Below, piece by piece: positions 28,646 through 37,562 of a stretch of DNA of 64,000 bases. Every line of letters starts with the position of its first letter. Positions within the stretch are counted from its first letter, which is position 1. The notes beneath the pieces were generated by a model that saw nothing but the letters and a program-made list of their open reading frames with translations, ran no database searches and was not told the origin of the DNA. The translations under genes and the position numbers were made by a program. Source of the stretch: Methylobacterium sp. Leaf123 (GTDB lineage: Bacteria > Pseudomonadota > Alphaproteobacteria > Rhizobiales > Beijerinckiaceae); assembly GCF_001423405.1 (NCBI RefSeq), contig NZ_LMNS01000034.1, forward strand, positions 526 to 64,525, written 5' to 3'.

Positions 28646-30001
28646 TCACGCACCGCCGACAATGGCGGCCAACCGGTCGTAACCCTCGCTGATGGAGGTT
28701 GCTTCTTCCTTACCCTGCCCCAGAAAAGCCGTCAGATCGGGCATGAGAGCGACCGCTTCATCCACCTCCGGCGACGAACCGGCACGGTAGGCCCCGAGCC
28801 GGATCAGCTCCTCCATGTCGGCGTAGGTCGCCAGCACCTTTCGCGCCCGGCGTACGGTGGGCAGATGGGCGGGGTCGCAGGCCCGCGGCATGGTCCGGGA
28901 GACCGAGCGCAGCACGTTGATCGCCGGGTAGCGCCCCTGTTCGGCGATGCGCCGCTCCATGACGATGTGCCCGTCGAGGATGCCGCGCACCGCATCCGCC
29001 ACCGGCTCGTTGTGGTCGTCGCCCTCCACCAGCACGGTGAAGAGGCCGGAGATCGCCCCCTCTCCCACGCCCGGCCCCGCCCGTTCGAGCAGGCGCGGCA
29101 ATTCGGAGAAGACGGTGGGCGTGTAGCCCTTGGCGGTCGGCGGCTCGCCGCCGGCGAGTCCGATGTCGCGCTGGGCCATGGCGAAGCGAGTGATCGAATC
29201 GATCATGCACAGGACCTGCGCGCCCTGATCGCGAAAGTACTCGGCCACTGCCAGCGTCACGTAGGCGGCGTTGCGGCGCATCAGCACCGGCTCGTCGGAG
29301 GTCGCCACCACCACGACCGAGCGGGCGAGCCCCGCCGGGCCGAGGTCGTCCTGGAGAAACTCCTGAACCTCGCGCCCGCGCTCGCCGACGAGGCCGATCA
29401 CCGCCACGTCGGCGGCAGTGTAGCGGGCCAGCATCGAGAGCAGCACCGACTTGCCGACGCCGGAGCCGGCGAAGATGCCCATGCGCTGTCCCCGGCACAT
29501 GGTGAGAAAGGTGTTGATACAGCGAACCCCGAGATCGAGCGGCGGCCCGACGCGCCGTCGTCCGTGGGCGGGGGGCGGGTCGGCCCGCAGGGGATAGATC
29601 GCGGGCCCCTGCGCGAGGGGGCCGAGGCCGTCGATCGGGCGCCCGAGGGCATCGACGGTGCGTCCGAGCCAAGCGGCGGAGGGGCGGATCGCGCCCGCCG
29701 CCTCGTCGCGCACCAGGGCCGGACAGCCGCGGCGCACCCCCTCCAGCGAGCCGAACGGCATGGCGAGCGCCCGGTCGCCGGCAAAGCCGATGACTTCGCA
29801 GGGCACCGTCGCGGCCGCGACCCCGGCGCCCTCCACCATCACATCGATGCGCCCGCCGAGCCGCATCGCGGAAACCGGCCCGGCCACCTCGACCAGAAGG
29901 CCGCGGATCGCCGTCACCCGGCCGAAGGTTTCCAGGGTCTCGACGGTCGAGAGTGCGGCGAGCGCCGCCGCCAGCCCCCCGGAGCCGCGCTCCTGCGTCA
30001 T
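28646..30001 (-). CDS. fliI: FliI, flagellar protein export ATPase
   Basis: 451 residues. Walker A AGSGVGKS (about 178-185), the catalytic-loop GLVGERGREVQEF, Walker B VLCMIDSITRFAMAQRD, and the F1-beta-like C-terminal domain are all present. FliI is the hexameric ATPase that delivers flagellar export substrates to FlhA. Followed by fliJ; ctrA lies 438 bases upstream in the opposite direction, a divergent arrangement common in Hyphomicrobiales. TTAAC half-sites of the CtrA type are seen close to its start (30016-30020, 30050-30054). Confidence 0.96.
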   Translation of the reverse strand: MTQERGSGGLAAALAALSTVETLETFGRVTAIRGLLVEVAGPVSAMRLGGRIDVMVEGAGVAAATVPCEVIGFAGDRALAMPFGSLEGVRRGCPALVRDEAAGAIRPSAAWLGRTVDALGRPIDGLGPLAQGPAIYPLRADPPPAHGRRRVGPPLDLGVRCINTFLTMCRGQRMGIFAGSGVGKSVLLSMLARYTAADVAVIGLVGERGREVQEFLQDDLGPAGLARSVVVVATSDEPVLMRRNAAYVTLAVAEYFRDQGAQVLCMIDSITRFAMAQRDIGLAGGEPPTAKGYTPTVFSELPRLLERAGPGVGEGAISGLFTVLVEGDDHNEPVADAVRGILDGHIVMERRIAEQGRYPAINVLRSVSRTMPRACDPAHLPTVRRARKVLATYADMEELIRLGAYRAGSSPEVDEAVALMPDLTAFLGQGKEEATSISEGYDRLAAIVGGA

Positions 30002-30213
30002 GTGCTCCGACCCCGTTAACCGCGTCCTGCCACCGAACCGGCCGATGTCTTAACACCGCCGGACCCCGCGCCAAGGCTCCCGGCCCCCGATCCGGACGGC
30101 GAGGCCGCCGCTCGCGAGAATGGGATCGGAGACGAATGGCCTCCGTCACGTTTCTGCAACAGGAGAGCCAAGCTGAGACAACAGAAGGGGTTAGCGGGCG
30201 AGGCTCATCCCCC

Positions 30214-30327
30214 GATTCGGGCGCGCGCACAGCGCCGGGGAACAGATCGCCAACGATCGAGAGAATCGCCCCGGGACTCGAAAGAGACAATGCTTGCAAG
30301 CGGGATTCGGGTTTTGTTAACGGTTAA
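30214..30327 (+). promoter_or_regulatory. ctrA promoter region with GANTC cluster and TTAA half-sites
   Basis: Four GANTC sites (30214-30218, 30263-30267, 30275-30279, 30304-30308), the recognition sequence of the cell-cycle DNA methylase CcrM, lie within 95 bases, followed by TTAACGGTTAA at 30317-30327, which holds two closely spaced CtrA-type half-sites. The whole 438-bp spacer between fliI and ctrA (30002-30439) has no gene I can support. Confidence 0.6.
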
Positions 30328-30439
30328 GGAATAGCGTTTCGAAAGTGGGAATGAGGGAGCGTCCGCCGGGGCCGTCGGCGGACGACCGGCGGCAGCTTGT
30401 CTCAAGCGCCCCGAAACGGCCTGTCCGGTGGGGATCACG

Positions 30440-31141
30440 ATGCGCGTACTTCTGATCGAGGACGACAGCGCCACGGCGCAGAGCATCGAATTGATGCTCA
30501 AGTCCGAGAACTTCAACACCTACACGACTGACCTTGGTGAAGAGGGTGTCGATCTCGGCAAACTCTACGATTACGACATCATCCTTCTGGATCTGAACTT
30601 GCCCGACATGTCGGGCTACGAGGTGCTGCGCAGCTTGCGCGTCGCCAAGGTGAAGACCCCGATCCTCATCCTGTCCGGCATGGCCGGCATCGAGGACAAG
30701 GTGAAGGGCCTCGGCTTCGGCGCCGACGACTACCTCACCAAACCCTTCCACAAGGACGAACTGGTGGCGCGGATCCACGCCATCGTCCGTCGCTCGAAGG
30801 GCCACGCTCAGTCGGTCATCACCACCGGCGACCTGATCGTGAACCTCGATCAGAAGACCGTCGAGGTCTCGGGCTCGCGCGTCCACCTCACCGGCAAGGA
30901 GTACCAGATGCTGGAACTCCTCTCGCTGCGGAAGGGCACCACGCTCACCAAGGAGATGTTCCTCAACCATCTCTACGGCGGCATGGACGAGCCGGAGCTG
31001 AAGATCATCGACGTGTTCATCTGTAAGCTGCGCAAGAAGCTGGCGAACGCGTCGGCCGGCAAGAACTACATCGAGACCGTGTGGGGCCGTGGCTACGTGC
31101 TGCGCGAACCGGTCGAGGGTGAAGACCGCATGGCGGTCTGA
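30440..31141 (+). CDS. ctrA: CtrA, cell-cycle master response regulator
   Basis: 233 residues, the normal CtrA length. Receiver domain with phospho-acceptor Asp51 in LLDLNLPD, acidic pocket EDD, Lys in LTKPF, then an OmpR-type winged-helix domain. The family hallmarks RVLLIEDDSATAQSIELML and MFLNHLYGGMDEPELKIIDV are present. CtrA controls replication start, division, and flagellar genes in Alphaproteobacteria; flhA and perhaps fliI in this window carry CtrA-type boxes. Start at ATG 30440 (a GTG lies 12 bases upstream in frame). It ends before a clear hairpin terminator. Confidence 0.97.
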   Translation: MRVLLIEDDSATAQSIELMLKSENFNTYTTDLGEEGVDLGKLYDYDIILLDLNLPDMSGYEVLRSLRVAKVKTPILILSGMAGIEDKVKGLGFGADDYLTKPFHKDELVARIHAIVRRSKGHAQSVITTGDLIVNLDQKTVEVSGSRVHLTGKEYQMLELLSLRKGTTLTKEMFLNHLYGGMDEPELKIIDVFICKLRKKLANASAGKNYIETVWGRGYVLREPVEGEDRMAV

Positions 31142-31166
31142 GACCCGTCTCCGGGACCTCGCCAAC

Positions 31167-31196
31167 GAACCCCGCTCCGGCGGGGTTCTTTCGTTT
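31167..31196 (+). terminator. Rho-independent terminator of ctrA
   Basis: GAACCCCG (31167-31174) pairs with CGGGGTTC (31181-31188), six-base loop, followed by TTTCGTTT. It lies 25 bases after the ctrA stop. Confidence 0.85.
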
Positions 31197-31199
31197 CAG

Positions 31200-31364
31200 G
31201 GTCAGCCGGTCCGTCTCGGCCCGCATCGAGAAGCGACCGACCAGCGCGGCGGTCGCCCCGGAGGCGAGCGTGCCGAGCTCGCGGACGGAAAACCCTTCGG
31301 CGAAAGCCGGCAGCGGCGCGAGGCCGAGGAGGACGGCGACGACCCGTCGTCGCCTCCGCCTCAT
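31200..31364 (-). pseudogene. Truncated start of a secreted-protein gene behind ctrA
   Basis: A frame starting at ATG 31364 encodes a good signal peptide (MRRRRRRVVAVLLGLAPLPA, cleavage at AFA) and a plausible mature start (FSVRELGTLASGATAALVGR, then FSMRAETDRLTL). Just after this the reading frame enters the ctrA terminator and then runs antisense through the end of ctrA to 31017, with unnatural composition. I read it as a 5' gene fragment whose remainder has been lost, leaving about 55 native codons. It might alternatively be a short intact gene with a recent frame extension. Confidence 0.45.
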
Positions 31365-31393
31365 CCCCGCTCGACCCGGACCGAACCGCCGAA

Positions 31394-31645
31394 TCAGGCC
31401 TCGGCCGGCTCCTCGCGAAAATACGGCTCGACGGCGCCCTTGAGCTTGACCGTCATCGGGTTGCCGGCCCGGTCGAGCGCCTTGCCGGCCGAGAGCCGCA
31501 CCCAGCCTTCGCTGACGCAGTATTCCTCGACATTGGTCTTCTCGGCGCCCTTGAAGCGAATGCCGACGCCGCGAGTGAGAACCGCCTCGTCGTAGAAGGG
31601 GCTGTTCGGGTTGACCGAGAGACGGTCGGGAGGGGTTTCGGACAT
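31394..31645 (-). CDS. DUF3297 family protein
   Basis: 83 residues. The sequence PDRLSVNPNSPFYDEAVLTR and the later EEYCVSEGWVRLSAGKALDR match the DUF3297 family of Alpha- and Gammaproteobacteria in order and length. Members are small cytosolic proteins of unknown function, mostly single-copy genes. No signal peptide. It is followed by the truncated gene and preceded by the acetyltransferase in the opposite reading direction of ctrA; no operon partner is evident. Confidence 0.85.
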   Translation of the reverse strand: MSETPPDRLSVNPNSPFYDEAVLTRGVGIRFKGAEKTNVEEYCVSEGWVRLSAGKALDRAGNPMTVKLKGAVEPYFREEPAEA

Positions 31646-31678
31646 GGGTCGTGCGTTCCTGGAATTCGTGCCGGCCGG

Positions 31679-32317
31679 TTACGGCAATCGCGGCGCGCCC
31701 GCAACGGCACGCTCGGCCCGCACCGCCTCGATCAGCTCCGCCACCCGTCCGCTCTGGAGGAGCGGGATCCACCGCATCACCGTCTCATGCGGGAAATCCC
31801 ACCACGCCGCCTCGACGAGCGCGGCCGTCGTCGCCTCGTCGAAGCGGCGGCGCACGATCCGGGCCGGGTTGCCGGCGACGACCGCGTAGGGCGGCACGTC
31901 CCGCGTGACGACGGCATGGGCTGCCACCACCGCGCCATGCCCGACGGTGATGCCCGACAGAATCATGCAGCCCGATCCGAGCCAGACATCGTGGCCGATG
32001 ATCACGTCGCCGCGCGAGGCGTGATAATCCTGGGGTGCGTTCGCCCCCGGCCAGAGGCCGGTCATCGCGGCGAACGGATAGGTCGAAACCCAGTCGAGCC
32101 GGTGGTCACCGCCGAGCAGGATCTCGACCCGATCCGCGATGGAACAATACCGGCCGATCGTCAGCTGCCGGCCGGATTCGGGGAAGCGCACCTTCGGCCG
32201 GCCGTAAGAGTATGCACCAATTGTGAAATTCCAGCGCTGGGCCAGCTTTTCCAGATGCAGCCGGGTCTCGTTGTGCGGGTTGCGCCCCCGCCTCAGCCGT
32301 TGCAACAGATGCCTCAA
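31679..32317 (-). CDS. CatB-type left-handed beta-helix O-acetyltransferase
   Basis: About 212 residues. Hexapeptide repeats (IGRYCSIADRVEILLGG, VIIGHDVWLGSGCMILSGIT, IGHGAVVAAHAVVTRDV) and the CatB/VatD signatures HRLDWVSTYPF and YAVVAGNPARIVRRRF are clear. The catalytic His lies in GGDHR. Such enzymes acetylate sugars or antibiotics from acetyl-CoA; a role in surface sugar modification is likely here given the many glycosyltransferases. No ATG exists near the start; TTG 32317, behind GGGGGG, is preferred, TTG 32332 is the alternative. Divergent from maeB with 63 bases between. Confidence 0.85.
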   Translation of the reverse strand: MRHLLQRLRRGRNPHNETRLHLEKLAQRWNFTIGAYSYGRPKVRFPESGRQLTIGRYCSIADRVEILLGGDHRLDWVSTYPFAAMTGLWPGANAPQDYHASRGDVIIGHDVWLGSGCMILSGITVGHGAVVAAHAVVTRDVPPYAVVAGNPARIVRRRFDEATTAALVEAAWWDFPHETVMRWIPLLQSGRVAELIEAVRAERAVAGAPRLP

Positions 32318-32380
32318 CAGTGCCCCCCGCAAGAAGAGGGTGCGGGCGCGCAAAAACGAGCGGAAGAGGACGGCATCGCC

Positions 32381-34714
32381 ATGGCCGACAATATGTCCGA
32401 GGATCTGAAGTCCGGGGCGCTCGTCTACCACCGACTGCCGAAACCCGGAAAGCTCGAGATCCAGGCCACCAAGCCGCTCGGCAACCAGCGCGATCTGGCG
32501 CTTGCCTACTCTCCCGGCGTCGCCGCCGCCTGCATGGCGATCTACGACGACCCGCAGGAGGCCGCCACCCTCACCATCCGCCAGAACCTCGTCGCCGTGC
32601 TCTCGAACGGCACCGCCGTGCTCGGCCTCGGCGATATCGGCCCGCTGGCCTCCAAGCCGGTGATGGAGGGCAAGGCGGTCCTGTTCAAGAAGTTCGCCGG
32701 CATCGACGTGTTCGACATCGAGGTGGACCAGAAGGACGTCGACAAGCTGGTGGACGTGGTCTGCGCCCTGGAGCCGACCTTCGGCGGCATCAACCTTGAG
32801 GACATCAAGGCCCCGGAATGCTTCGAGGTCGAGGAGCGGTGCCGGGAGCGGATGAACATCCCGGTCTTCCACGACGACCAGCACGGCACGGCGATCATCG
32901 TCGCGGCCGCCGTCCTCAACGCACTCGAACTCGCCGGCAAGCGGCTCTCGGACGCCAAGATCGTCACCTCGGGTGCCGGCGCGGCGGCTCTGGCCTGCCT
33001 CAACCTCCTGGTCTCGCTCGGCGCGACGCGTGAGAACATCACCGTCACCGACATCAAGGGCGTGGTCTACAAGGGCCGCGCCGAGCTGATGGACCGCTGG
33101 AAGGACGTCTACGCGCAGGAGACCGACGCGCGGACCCTGGCTGAAGTGATCCCCGGCGCCGACGTGTTCATCGGTCTCTCGGCGGGCGGCGTGCTCAAGC
33201 CCGAGTATCTCGAGAAGATGGCCGAGAAGCCGCTGATCATGGCGCTGGCCAACCCCTACCCCGAGATCATGCCGGATCTCGCCGAGCAGGCGCGGCCCGA
33301 CGCGATGATCTGCACCGGGCGCTCGGACTTCCCCAACCAGGTCAACAACGTCCTCTGCTTCCCCTACATCTTTCGGGGCGCGCTCGATGTCGGCGCCCAC
33401 AAGATCAACGAGGAGATGAAGAAGGCGGCCGTGAAGGCGATCGCAGCGCTCGCCCGCGAGACGCCGTCCGACGTGGTCGCCCGCGCCTATGGCGGCGAGG
33501 CCCGGCCGTTCGGGCCGCGCTCGCTGATCCCGAGCCCGTTCGATCCGCGCCTGATCGTGCGCATCGCGCCCGCGGTGGCCAAGGCAGCGATGGATTCGGG
33601 CGTCGCCGGCCGTCCGGTGGAGAACATCGACGCCTACGCGGAATCACTCGACCGCTTCGTGCACCGCTCCGGCTTCATCATGAAGCCACTCTTCTCCAAG
33701 GCGAAGAGCGATCCGAAGCGCGTCATCTACGCCGAGGGCGAGGACGAGCGCGTGCTGCGCGCCGCACAGGCCGTGGTCGAGGACGGTGTCGCTCGGCCGA
33801 TCCTGGTCGGTCGCCCGCGGGTGATCGAGACCCGCATCAAGCGCTTCGGTCTCGACCTCAAGCACGGCGAACATTTCGACCTGATCGATCCCGAGGACGA
33901 TCCGCGCTACCGGGATTATGTCGCCACCTATCTCGAAATCGCCGGCCGGCGCGGCATCACCCCCGATCTCGCCCGGACGCTGGTGCGCACCAACTCCACC
34001 GTGATTGCGGCGCTCGCGGTGCGCCGCGGCGAGGCGGACGCGCTGATCTGCGGCTTGGAAGGCCGGTTCGAGACGCGCCTGCGGGTGATCCGCGACGTGA
34101 TCGGACTCTCGCCCGACTCGATCGACTTCGCCGGCATGAGCCTGATCGTGACGAAGAAGGGCGCCTTCTTCCTCGCCGACACCCATGTCCGCCAGGATCC
34201 GAGCGCGGAGGAGATCGCCGACGTCGCCATCGCCTGCGCGAACCATGTCGGCCGCTTCGGTCTGACGCCGAAGATCGCGCTCCTGAGCCACTCCGATTTC
34301 GGCCAGTCGGATTCCGCCTCCGCGAAGAAGATGCGGCGTGCGCTCGAACTGATCCAGGCGCGCGCGCCCGATCTTCAGGCGGACGGCGAGATGCAGGCGG
34401 ATTCGGCCCTGTCCGAACTCATCCGCGACCGGGTGCTGCCGAGTTCGAACTGGAAGGGCGCGGCCAACATCCTCGTCTTCCCGAACCTGGATGCCGCCAA
34501 CATCGCCTTCCAGTTCGCCAAGGTGCTCGCCGACGCGCTGCCGGTCGGTCCGCTGCTGATCGGCCCGGCCAAGCCGGCGCACATCCTCACGCCCTCCGTC
34601 ACCGCGCGCGGTATCGTCAACGTCACCGCCGCGGCGGTGGTGGAGGCGCAGGCCTCGGTGCCGCTGCAGGTTGCGCCGGAGGCCGAACCCGGTGCGGGGC
34701 CGCTGTCGGAGTAA
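32381..34714 (+). CDS. maeB: NADP-dependent malic enzyme with phosphotransacetylase-like C-domain
   Basis: 777 residues. The first 430 are the malic enzyme part, with the malate/metal-binding VFHDDQHGTAI and the Rossmann loop SGAGAAALACLNLL. The last 330 form a phosphate acetyltransferase-like domain that in MaeB proteins is non-catalytic and regulatory (acetyl-CoA effects). It converts malate to pyruvate with NADPH formation, feeding C3 pools and fatty-acid synthesis. Start at ATG 32381, with GGAAGAGG upstream. Sequence is intact and of normal length. Confidence 0.96.
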   Translation: MADNMSEDLKSGALVYHRLPKPGKLEIQATKPLGNQRDLALAYSPGVAAACMAIYDDPQEAATLTIRQNLVAVLSNGTAVLGLGDIGPLASKPVMEGKAVLFKKFAGIDVFDIEVDQKDVDKLVDVVCALEPTFGGINLEDIKAPECFEVEERCRERMNIPVFHDDQHGTAIIVAAAVLNALELAGKRLSDAKIVTSGAGAAALACLNLLVSLGATRENITVTDIKGVVYKGRAELMDRWKDVYAQETDARTLAEVIPGADVFIGLSAGGVLKPEYLEKMAEKPLIMALANPYPEIMPDLAEQARPDAMICTGRSDFPNQVNNVLCFPYIFRGALDVGAHKINEEMKKAAVKAIAALARETPSDVVARAYGGEARPFGPRSLIPSPFDPRLIVRIAPAVAKAAMDSGVAGRPVENIDAYAESLDRFVHRSGFIMKPLFSKAKSDPKRVIYAEGEDERVLRAAQAVVEDGVARPILVGRPRVIETRIKRFGLDLKHGEHFDLIDPEDDPRYRDYVATYLEIAGRRGITPDLARTLVRTNSTVIAALAVRRGEADALICGLEGRFETRLRVIRDVIGLSPDSIDFAGMSLIVTKKGAFFLADTHVRQDPSAEEIADVAIACANHVGRFGLTPKIALLSHSDFGQSDSASAKKMRRALELIQARAPDLQADGEMQADSALSELIRDRVLPSSNWKGAANILVFPNLDAANIAFQFAKVLADALPVGPLLIGPAKPAHILTPSVTARGIVNVTAAAVVEAQASVPLQVAPEAEPGAGPLSE

Positions 34715-34883
34715 CGCAGCGCGCCTCGGGGCTATCCCTGCCTCGCGCGGGGACGGCCCTGAGCTTGGCTGTAATTTTGCATTCAGTTCCGGGCGTTGAA
34801 AGCGCCTGGAGTCTGCAATGTGCCTTGGTGACGATCCGACCTGTGCCGCCTTCGCCGAGCATCGGCTGCGCTACCGGCGCGAC

Positions 34884-36257
34884 ATGGAGCCGGAGCGGCG
34901 TGCCTTCCTGAAGAGCAGCTTCGTCGCAACCGGAGGCGCTGCAGCCCTGGCGGCGGGCGGCCTTTCGCTGGTGAGCCCGGCCCTGGCGCAGAGCAGCGCA
35001 CGCCGGCTGAAGCAGACCGCCCATTACCACCTGCCGGCCAATGCCGAGACCATCCACTGGGGCTATTTCTCGAAGACCCTCAAACCCCAGGTCGAGATCG
35101 AGTCGGGCGACTTCGTCACCATCGAGACGCTGACCCACCACGCCAACGACGACGCCGAGCGGATGGTGACGGGCGATCCCGGCGCCGAGAGCGTGTTCCT
35201 CTGGACCAAGGAAAAGAAGGGCGTGGCCCGCCGCGGCGCCGGGCCGGAGGATTCCAAGCTCGGCCCCGGCGGCGGGCTCGGCGTCCATATCTGCACCGGC
35301 CCGGTGGCGATCCGCGGTGCCGAGCCCGGCGACGTGCTGGAAGTGCGCATCCTCGATGTGGCCCCGCGCCCCTCGGCCAACCCGAAATTCAAGGGCCGGA
35401 CCTTCGGCAGCAACGCGGCGGCGTGGTGGGGCTACCACTACAACGACATGCTGGGGGGCAAGAAGCGCGAGGTGCTCACCATCTACGAGGTCGATGCGAC
35501 CGGCGAGCGCGACTGGGCCAAGGCGGTCTACAGCTTTCCCTGGCCGGGCGTGACCGACCCGGACGGCCGCGAGCATCCGACGATCGATTATCCCGGCCTG
35601 CCGGTCGATCACACCAAGACCAAGCGCAGCTTCGACGTGCTGAAGGGCATCCGCGTGCCGATCCGCCCGCATTTCGGCACGATGGGCCTCGCCCCGTCCG
35701 AGGCGGAGATGGTGAACTCGATTCCGCCGAGCTACACCGGCGGCAACATCGACAATTGGCGCATCGGCAAGGGCGCGACGATGTATTACCCCGTCGCCGT
35801 GCCCGGCGCGCTGTTCTCGGTGGGCGATCCCCATGCGAGCCAGGGTGATTCCGAACTCTGCGGCACGGCGATCGAGTGCTCGCTCACCGGCACGTTCCAG
35901 TTCATCCTGCACAAACGGGCCGATCTCGCCGGCACCTCGCTGGAATCCCTCGACTTCCCGATGATCGAAACCGCCGACGATTGGGTGCTCTCGGGCTTCA
36001 GCTACCCGAACTACCTGAAGGATCTCGGCCCGGACGCGCAGAACGCGATCTTCCAGAAATCCTCCCTCGACCTCGCCATGCGCGACGCCTTCCGCAAGAT
36101 GCGTCAGTTCCTGATGCAGGCGAAGGGGCTGACGGAGGACGAGGCGATCTCACTGATGTCGGTCGCGGTCGATTTCGGCATCACCCAGGTGGTCGACGGC
36201 AACTGGGGCGTCCACGCCATCGTCAAGAAGGCGATCTTTTCAGAACGGACGGTCTGA
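34884..36257 (+). CDS. Tat-exported acetamidase/formamidase family protein
   Basis: 457 residues. The start carries a twin-arginine signal (ERRAFLKSSF followed by a hydrophobic core ending ALA), then the FmdA/AmdA domain with THHANDD, VGDPHASQGDSELCGTAIE and the metal-binding acidic residues typical of the family. Members hydrolyse formamide or acetamide to ammonia and the acid; most are cytosolic. The Tat signal implies a folded, probably metal-loaded periplasmic enzyme. ATG 34884 is the start that begins the signal; an ATG at 34818 is in frame but adds 22 residues ahead of it. A 107-bp palindromic repeat follows. Confidence 0.9.
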   Translation: MEPERRAFLKSSFVATGGAAALAAGGLSLVSPALAQSSARRLKQTAHYHLPANAETIHWGYFSKTLKPQVEIESGDFVTIETLTHHANDDAERMVTGDPGAESVFLWTKEKKGVARRGAGPEDSKLGPGGGLGVHICTGPVAIRGAEPGDVLEVRILDVAPRPSANPKFKGRTFGSNAAAWWGYHYNDMLGGKKREVLTIYEVDATGERDWAKAVYSFPWPGVTDPDGREHPTIDYPGLPVDHTKTKRSFDVLKGIRVPIRPHFGTMGLAPSEAEMVNSIPPSYTGGNIDNWRIGKGATMYYPVAVPGALFSVGDPHASQGDSELCGTAIECSLTGTFQFILHKRADLAGTSLESLDFPMIETADDWVLSGFSYPNYLKDLGPDAQNAIFQKSSLDLAMRDAFRKMRQFLMQAKGLTEDEAISLMSVAVDFGITQVVDGNWGVHAIVKKAIFSERTV

Positions 36258-36291
36258 CGACGCCGGGCGGCCGATCCTCCAATCCGACGCC

Positions 36292-36398
36292 CTCATCCTG
36301 AGGTGCCGCGAAAGCGGCCTCGAAGGATCCTCCCGATCCCGCGCGATCTCTGGAGGATCCTTCGAGGGCGACGCTCCGCGCCGCCACCTCAGGATGAG
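36292..36398. repeat. Palindromic intergenic repeat, family A, copy 1
   Basis: About 107 bp, with ends CTCATCCTGAGGTG and CACCTCAGGATGAG as inverted repeats, and inner arms around CCTCGAAGGATCC and GGATCCTTCGAGG. Similar copies lie at 42293-42385 and 56703-56807. It resembles the palindromic intergenic elements common in Hyphomicrobiales, and may act as a bidirectional terminator. Confidence 0.85.
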
Positions 36399-36429
36399 GC
36401 GGGGATAGGGAACCGGACCTCGTCGTCGC

Positions 36430-36609
36430 TCACAGCGCGCGGATCTTCTCCTCGATCCGCTTGGCCTCCGCCTCGTCCACCTGCACGGGCCGGCCGCTAT
36501 CGTCGGGGATGCCCTCGCCCGTCTGGGCGATGGTGGTGTCGCGCGGTCGGGCATTGGGGCCGGTGGAGTCGGTGCGCTCCTCGCGCTTCGGGCGGTCGTC
36601 GTCGCTCAT
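36430..36609 (-). CDS. Small acidic hypothetical protein
   Basis: 59 residues (MSDDDRPKREERTDSTG...), highly charged and probably disordered until a short helix at the end (VDEAEAKRIEEKIRAL). No cysteine and no membrane segment. An AGGATGG lies before the ATG. Similar short charged proteins are frequent in this group of organisms. Function unknown. Confidence 0.6.
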   Translation of the reverse strand: MSDDDRPKREERTDSTGPNARPRDTTIAQTGEGIPDDSGRPVQVDEAEAKRIEEKIRAL

Positions 36610-36677
36610 GGTGGCCATCCTGCTCGCGTCCTTCGCCTAAGGAACGCTCACCGCTGCCCCGGTTTCCCGAGCGGGGT

Positions 36678-37562
36678 TCAGGCCGCCGGCCACCCCTCCC
36701 CTTTCGCCAGGAGCCGCGCCGCGACATGGCCGCCGGGGAACACGGCGGCCACGCCGGGCCGCTTGAGGCGCAGATCCCAGGCGCGCAGTTCCGCATAGCG
36801 CAGATGCAGCACCCGCCCGTCGCCGGAGCGGGAGACGAAGCAGCGCTCGAACGCCAGAAGCTGCGTCGGCATCGGCGGGTGCGGGCCGGCGGCCGTGTCG
36901 ATCTCCAGAGCGAGCGAGGCCTGCGCCCCCGCCTCGAAGGCGCGGAACGCGTCGAGCAGGGCGTCGTACTCGACGCCATCGACACAGAGCTGGAGGCAGA
37001 AGCGCGGCGCGAAATCCGCCGCGCGGTCGAGCGGGCTGTCGCGCCGCAGCGTCAGGGCGAAGCGCCCACCCTCGGCGTCGGGCAGGGTGAGGCTGTGATC
37101 CTCCGCCACGCCGTCGAGCGCCCGCAGGCGGTCCGGCTCGATCGGCGAGGGCGCCGCCTCGCGGCCCTCCGCCCGGCCATCGGTGCGGAAGTGCAGGAGC
37201 GGGTTGATCCCCGCCGCGACCACATCGGGATAGCGGGCGAGATAGAGGCTGGTGCTGAAGCGGGGGCTCGGGTCGAGGCCCTGCGCCGCGCCGACCCGCT
37301 GGTAATGGCGCAGCGGATCGAGTCGGGTCCGGCCGCTCTGCCGGCGGTAGAAGGCGGTGTCGAAATCCGCGTTCGGGTTCCGGTCCCGGCGGGCGCCGAC
37401 CCACGCGTAGTGCAGGAACGGATCGAGGCCGCTGCGCGCCACGTCCGGATTGCGCTCGCGGTAATAGGCGGCGTCGAACAGCTTCGGGACGCGGCCGATC
37501 ACGGCGCGGCGCAGGAGCCCGCTGGCAAGGCCGACGAGGCGGGCGACGGGGGATGCGCTCAT
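36678..37562 (-). CDS. Protein with tandem 'YYxxxYPDV' glycan-cluster repeats
   Basis: 294 residues. Three repeats (about 28-64, 66-100, 101-135) with the pattern F-D-x-x-Y-Y-x-x-x-x-P-D-V-x-x-x-G-x-x-P-L-x-H-Y-x-x-x-G-x-x-x-G-R. These are common in proteins from surface-polysaccharide clusters and often fused to glycosyl- or sulfotransferases. The rest (140-294) is a beta-rich domain without a catalytic motif I recognise. Its ATG overlaps the stop of the preceding glycosyltransferase (ATGA), so it is the last gene of a four-gene operon. Confidence 0.75.
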   Translation of the reverse strand: MSASPVARLVGLASGLLRRAVIGRVPKLFDAAYYRERNPDVARSGLDPFLHYAWVGARRDRNPNADFDTAFYRRQSGRTRLDPLRHYQRVGAAQGLDPSPRFSTSLYLARYPDVVAAGINPLLHFRTDGRAEGREAAPSPIEPDRLRALDGVAEDHSLTLPDAEGGRFALTLRRDSPLDRAADFAPRFCLQLCVDGVEYDALLDAFRAFEAGAQASLALEIDTAAGPHPPMPTQLLAFERCFVSRSGDGRVLHLRYAELRAWDLRLKRPGVAAVFPGGHVAARLLAKGEGWPAA

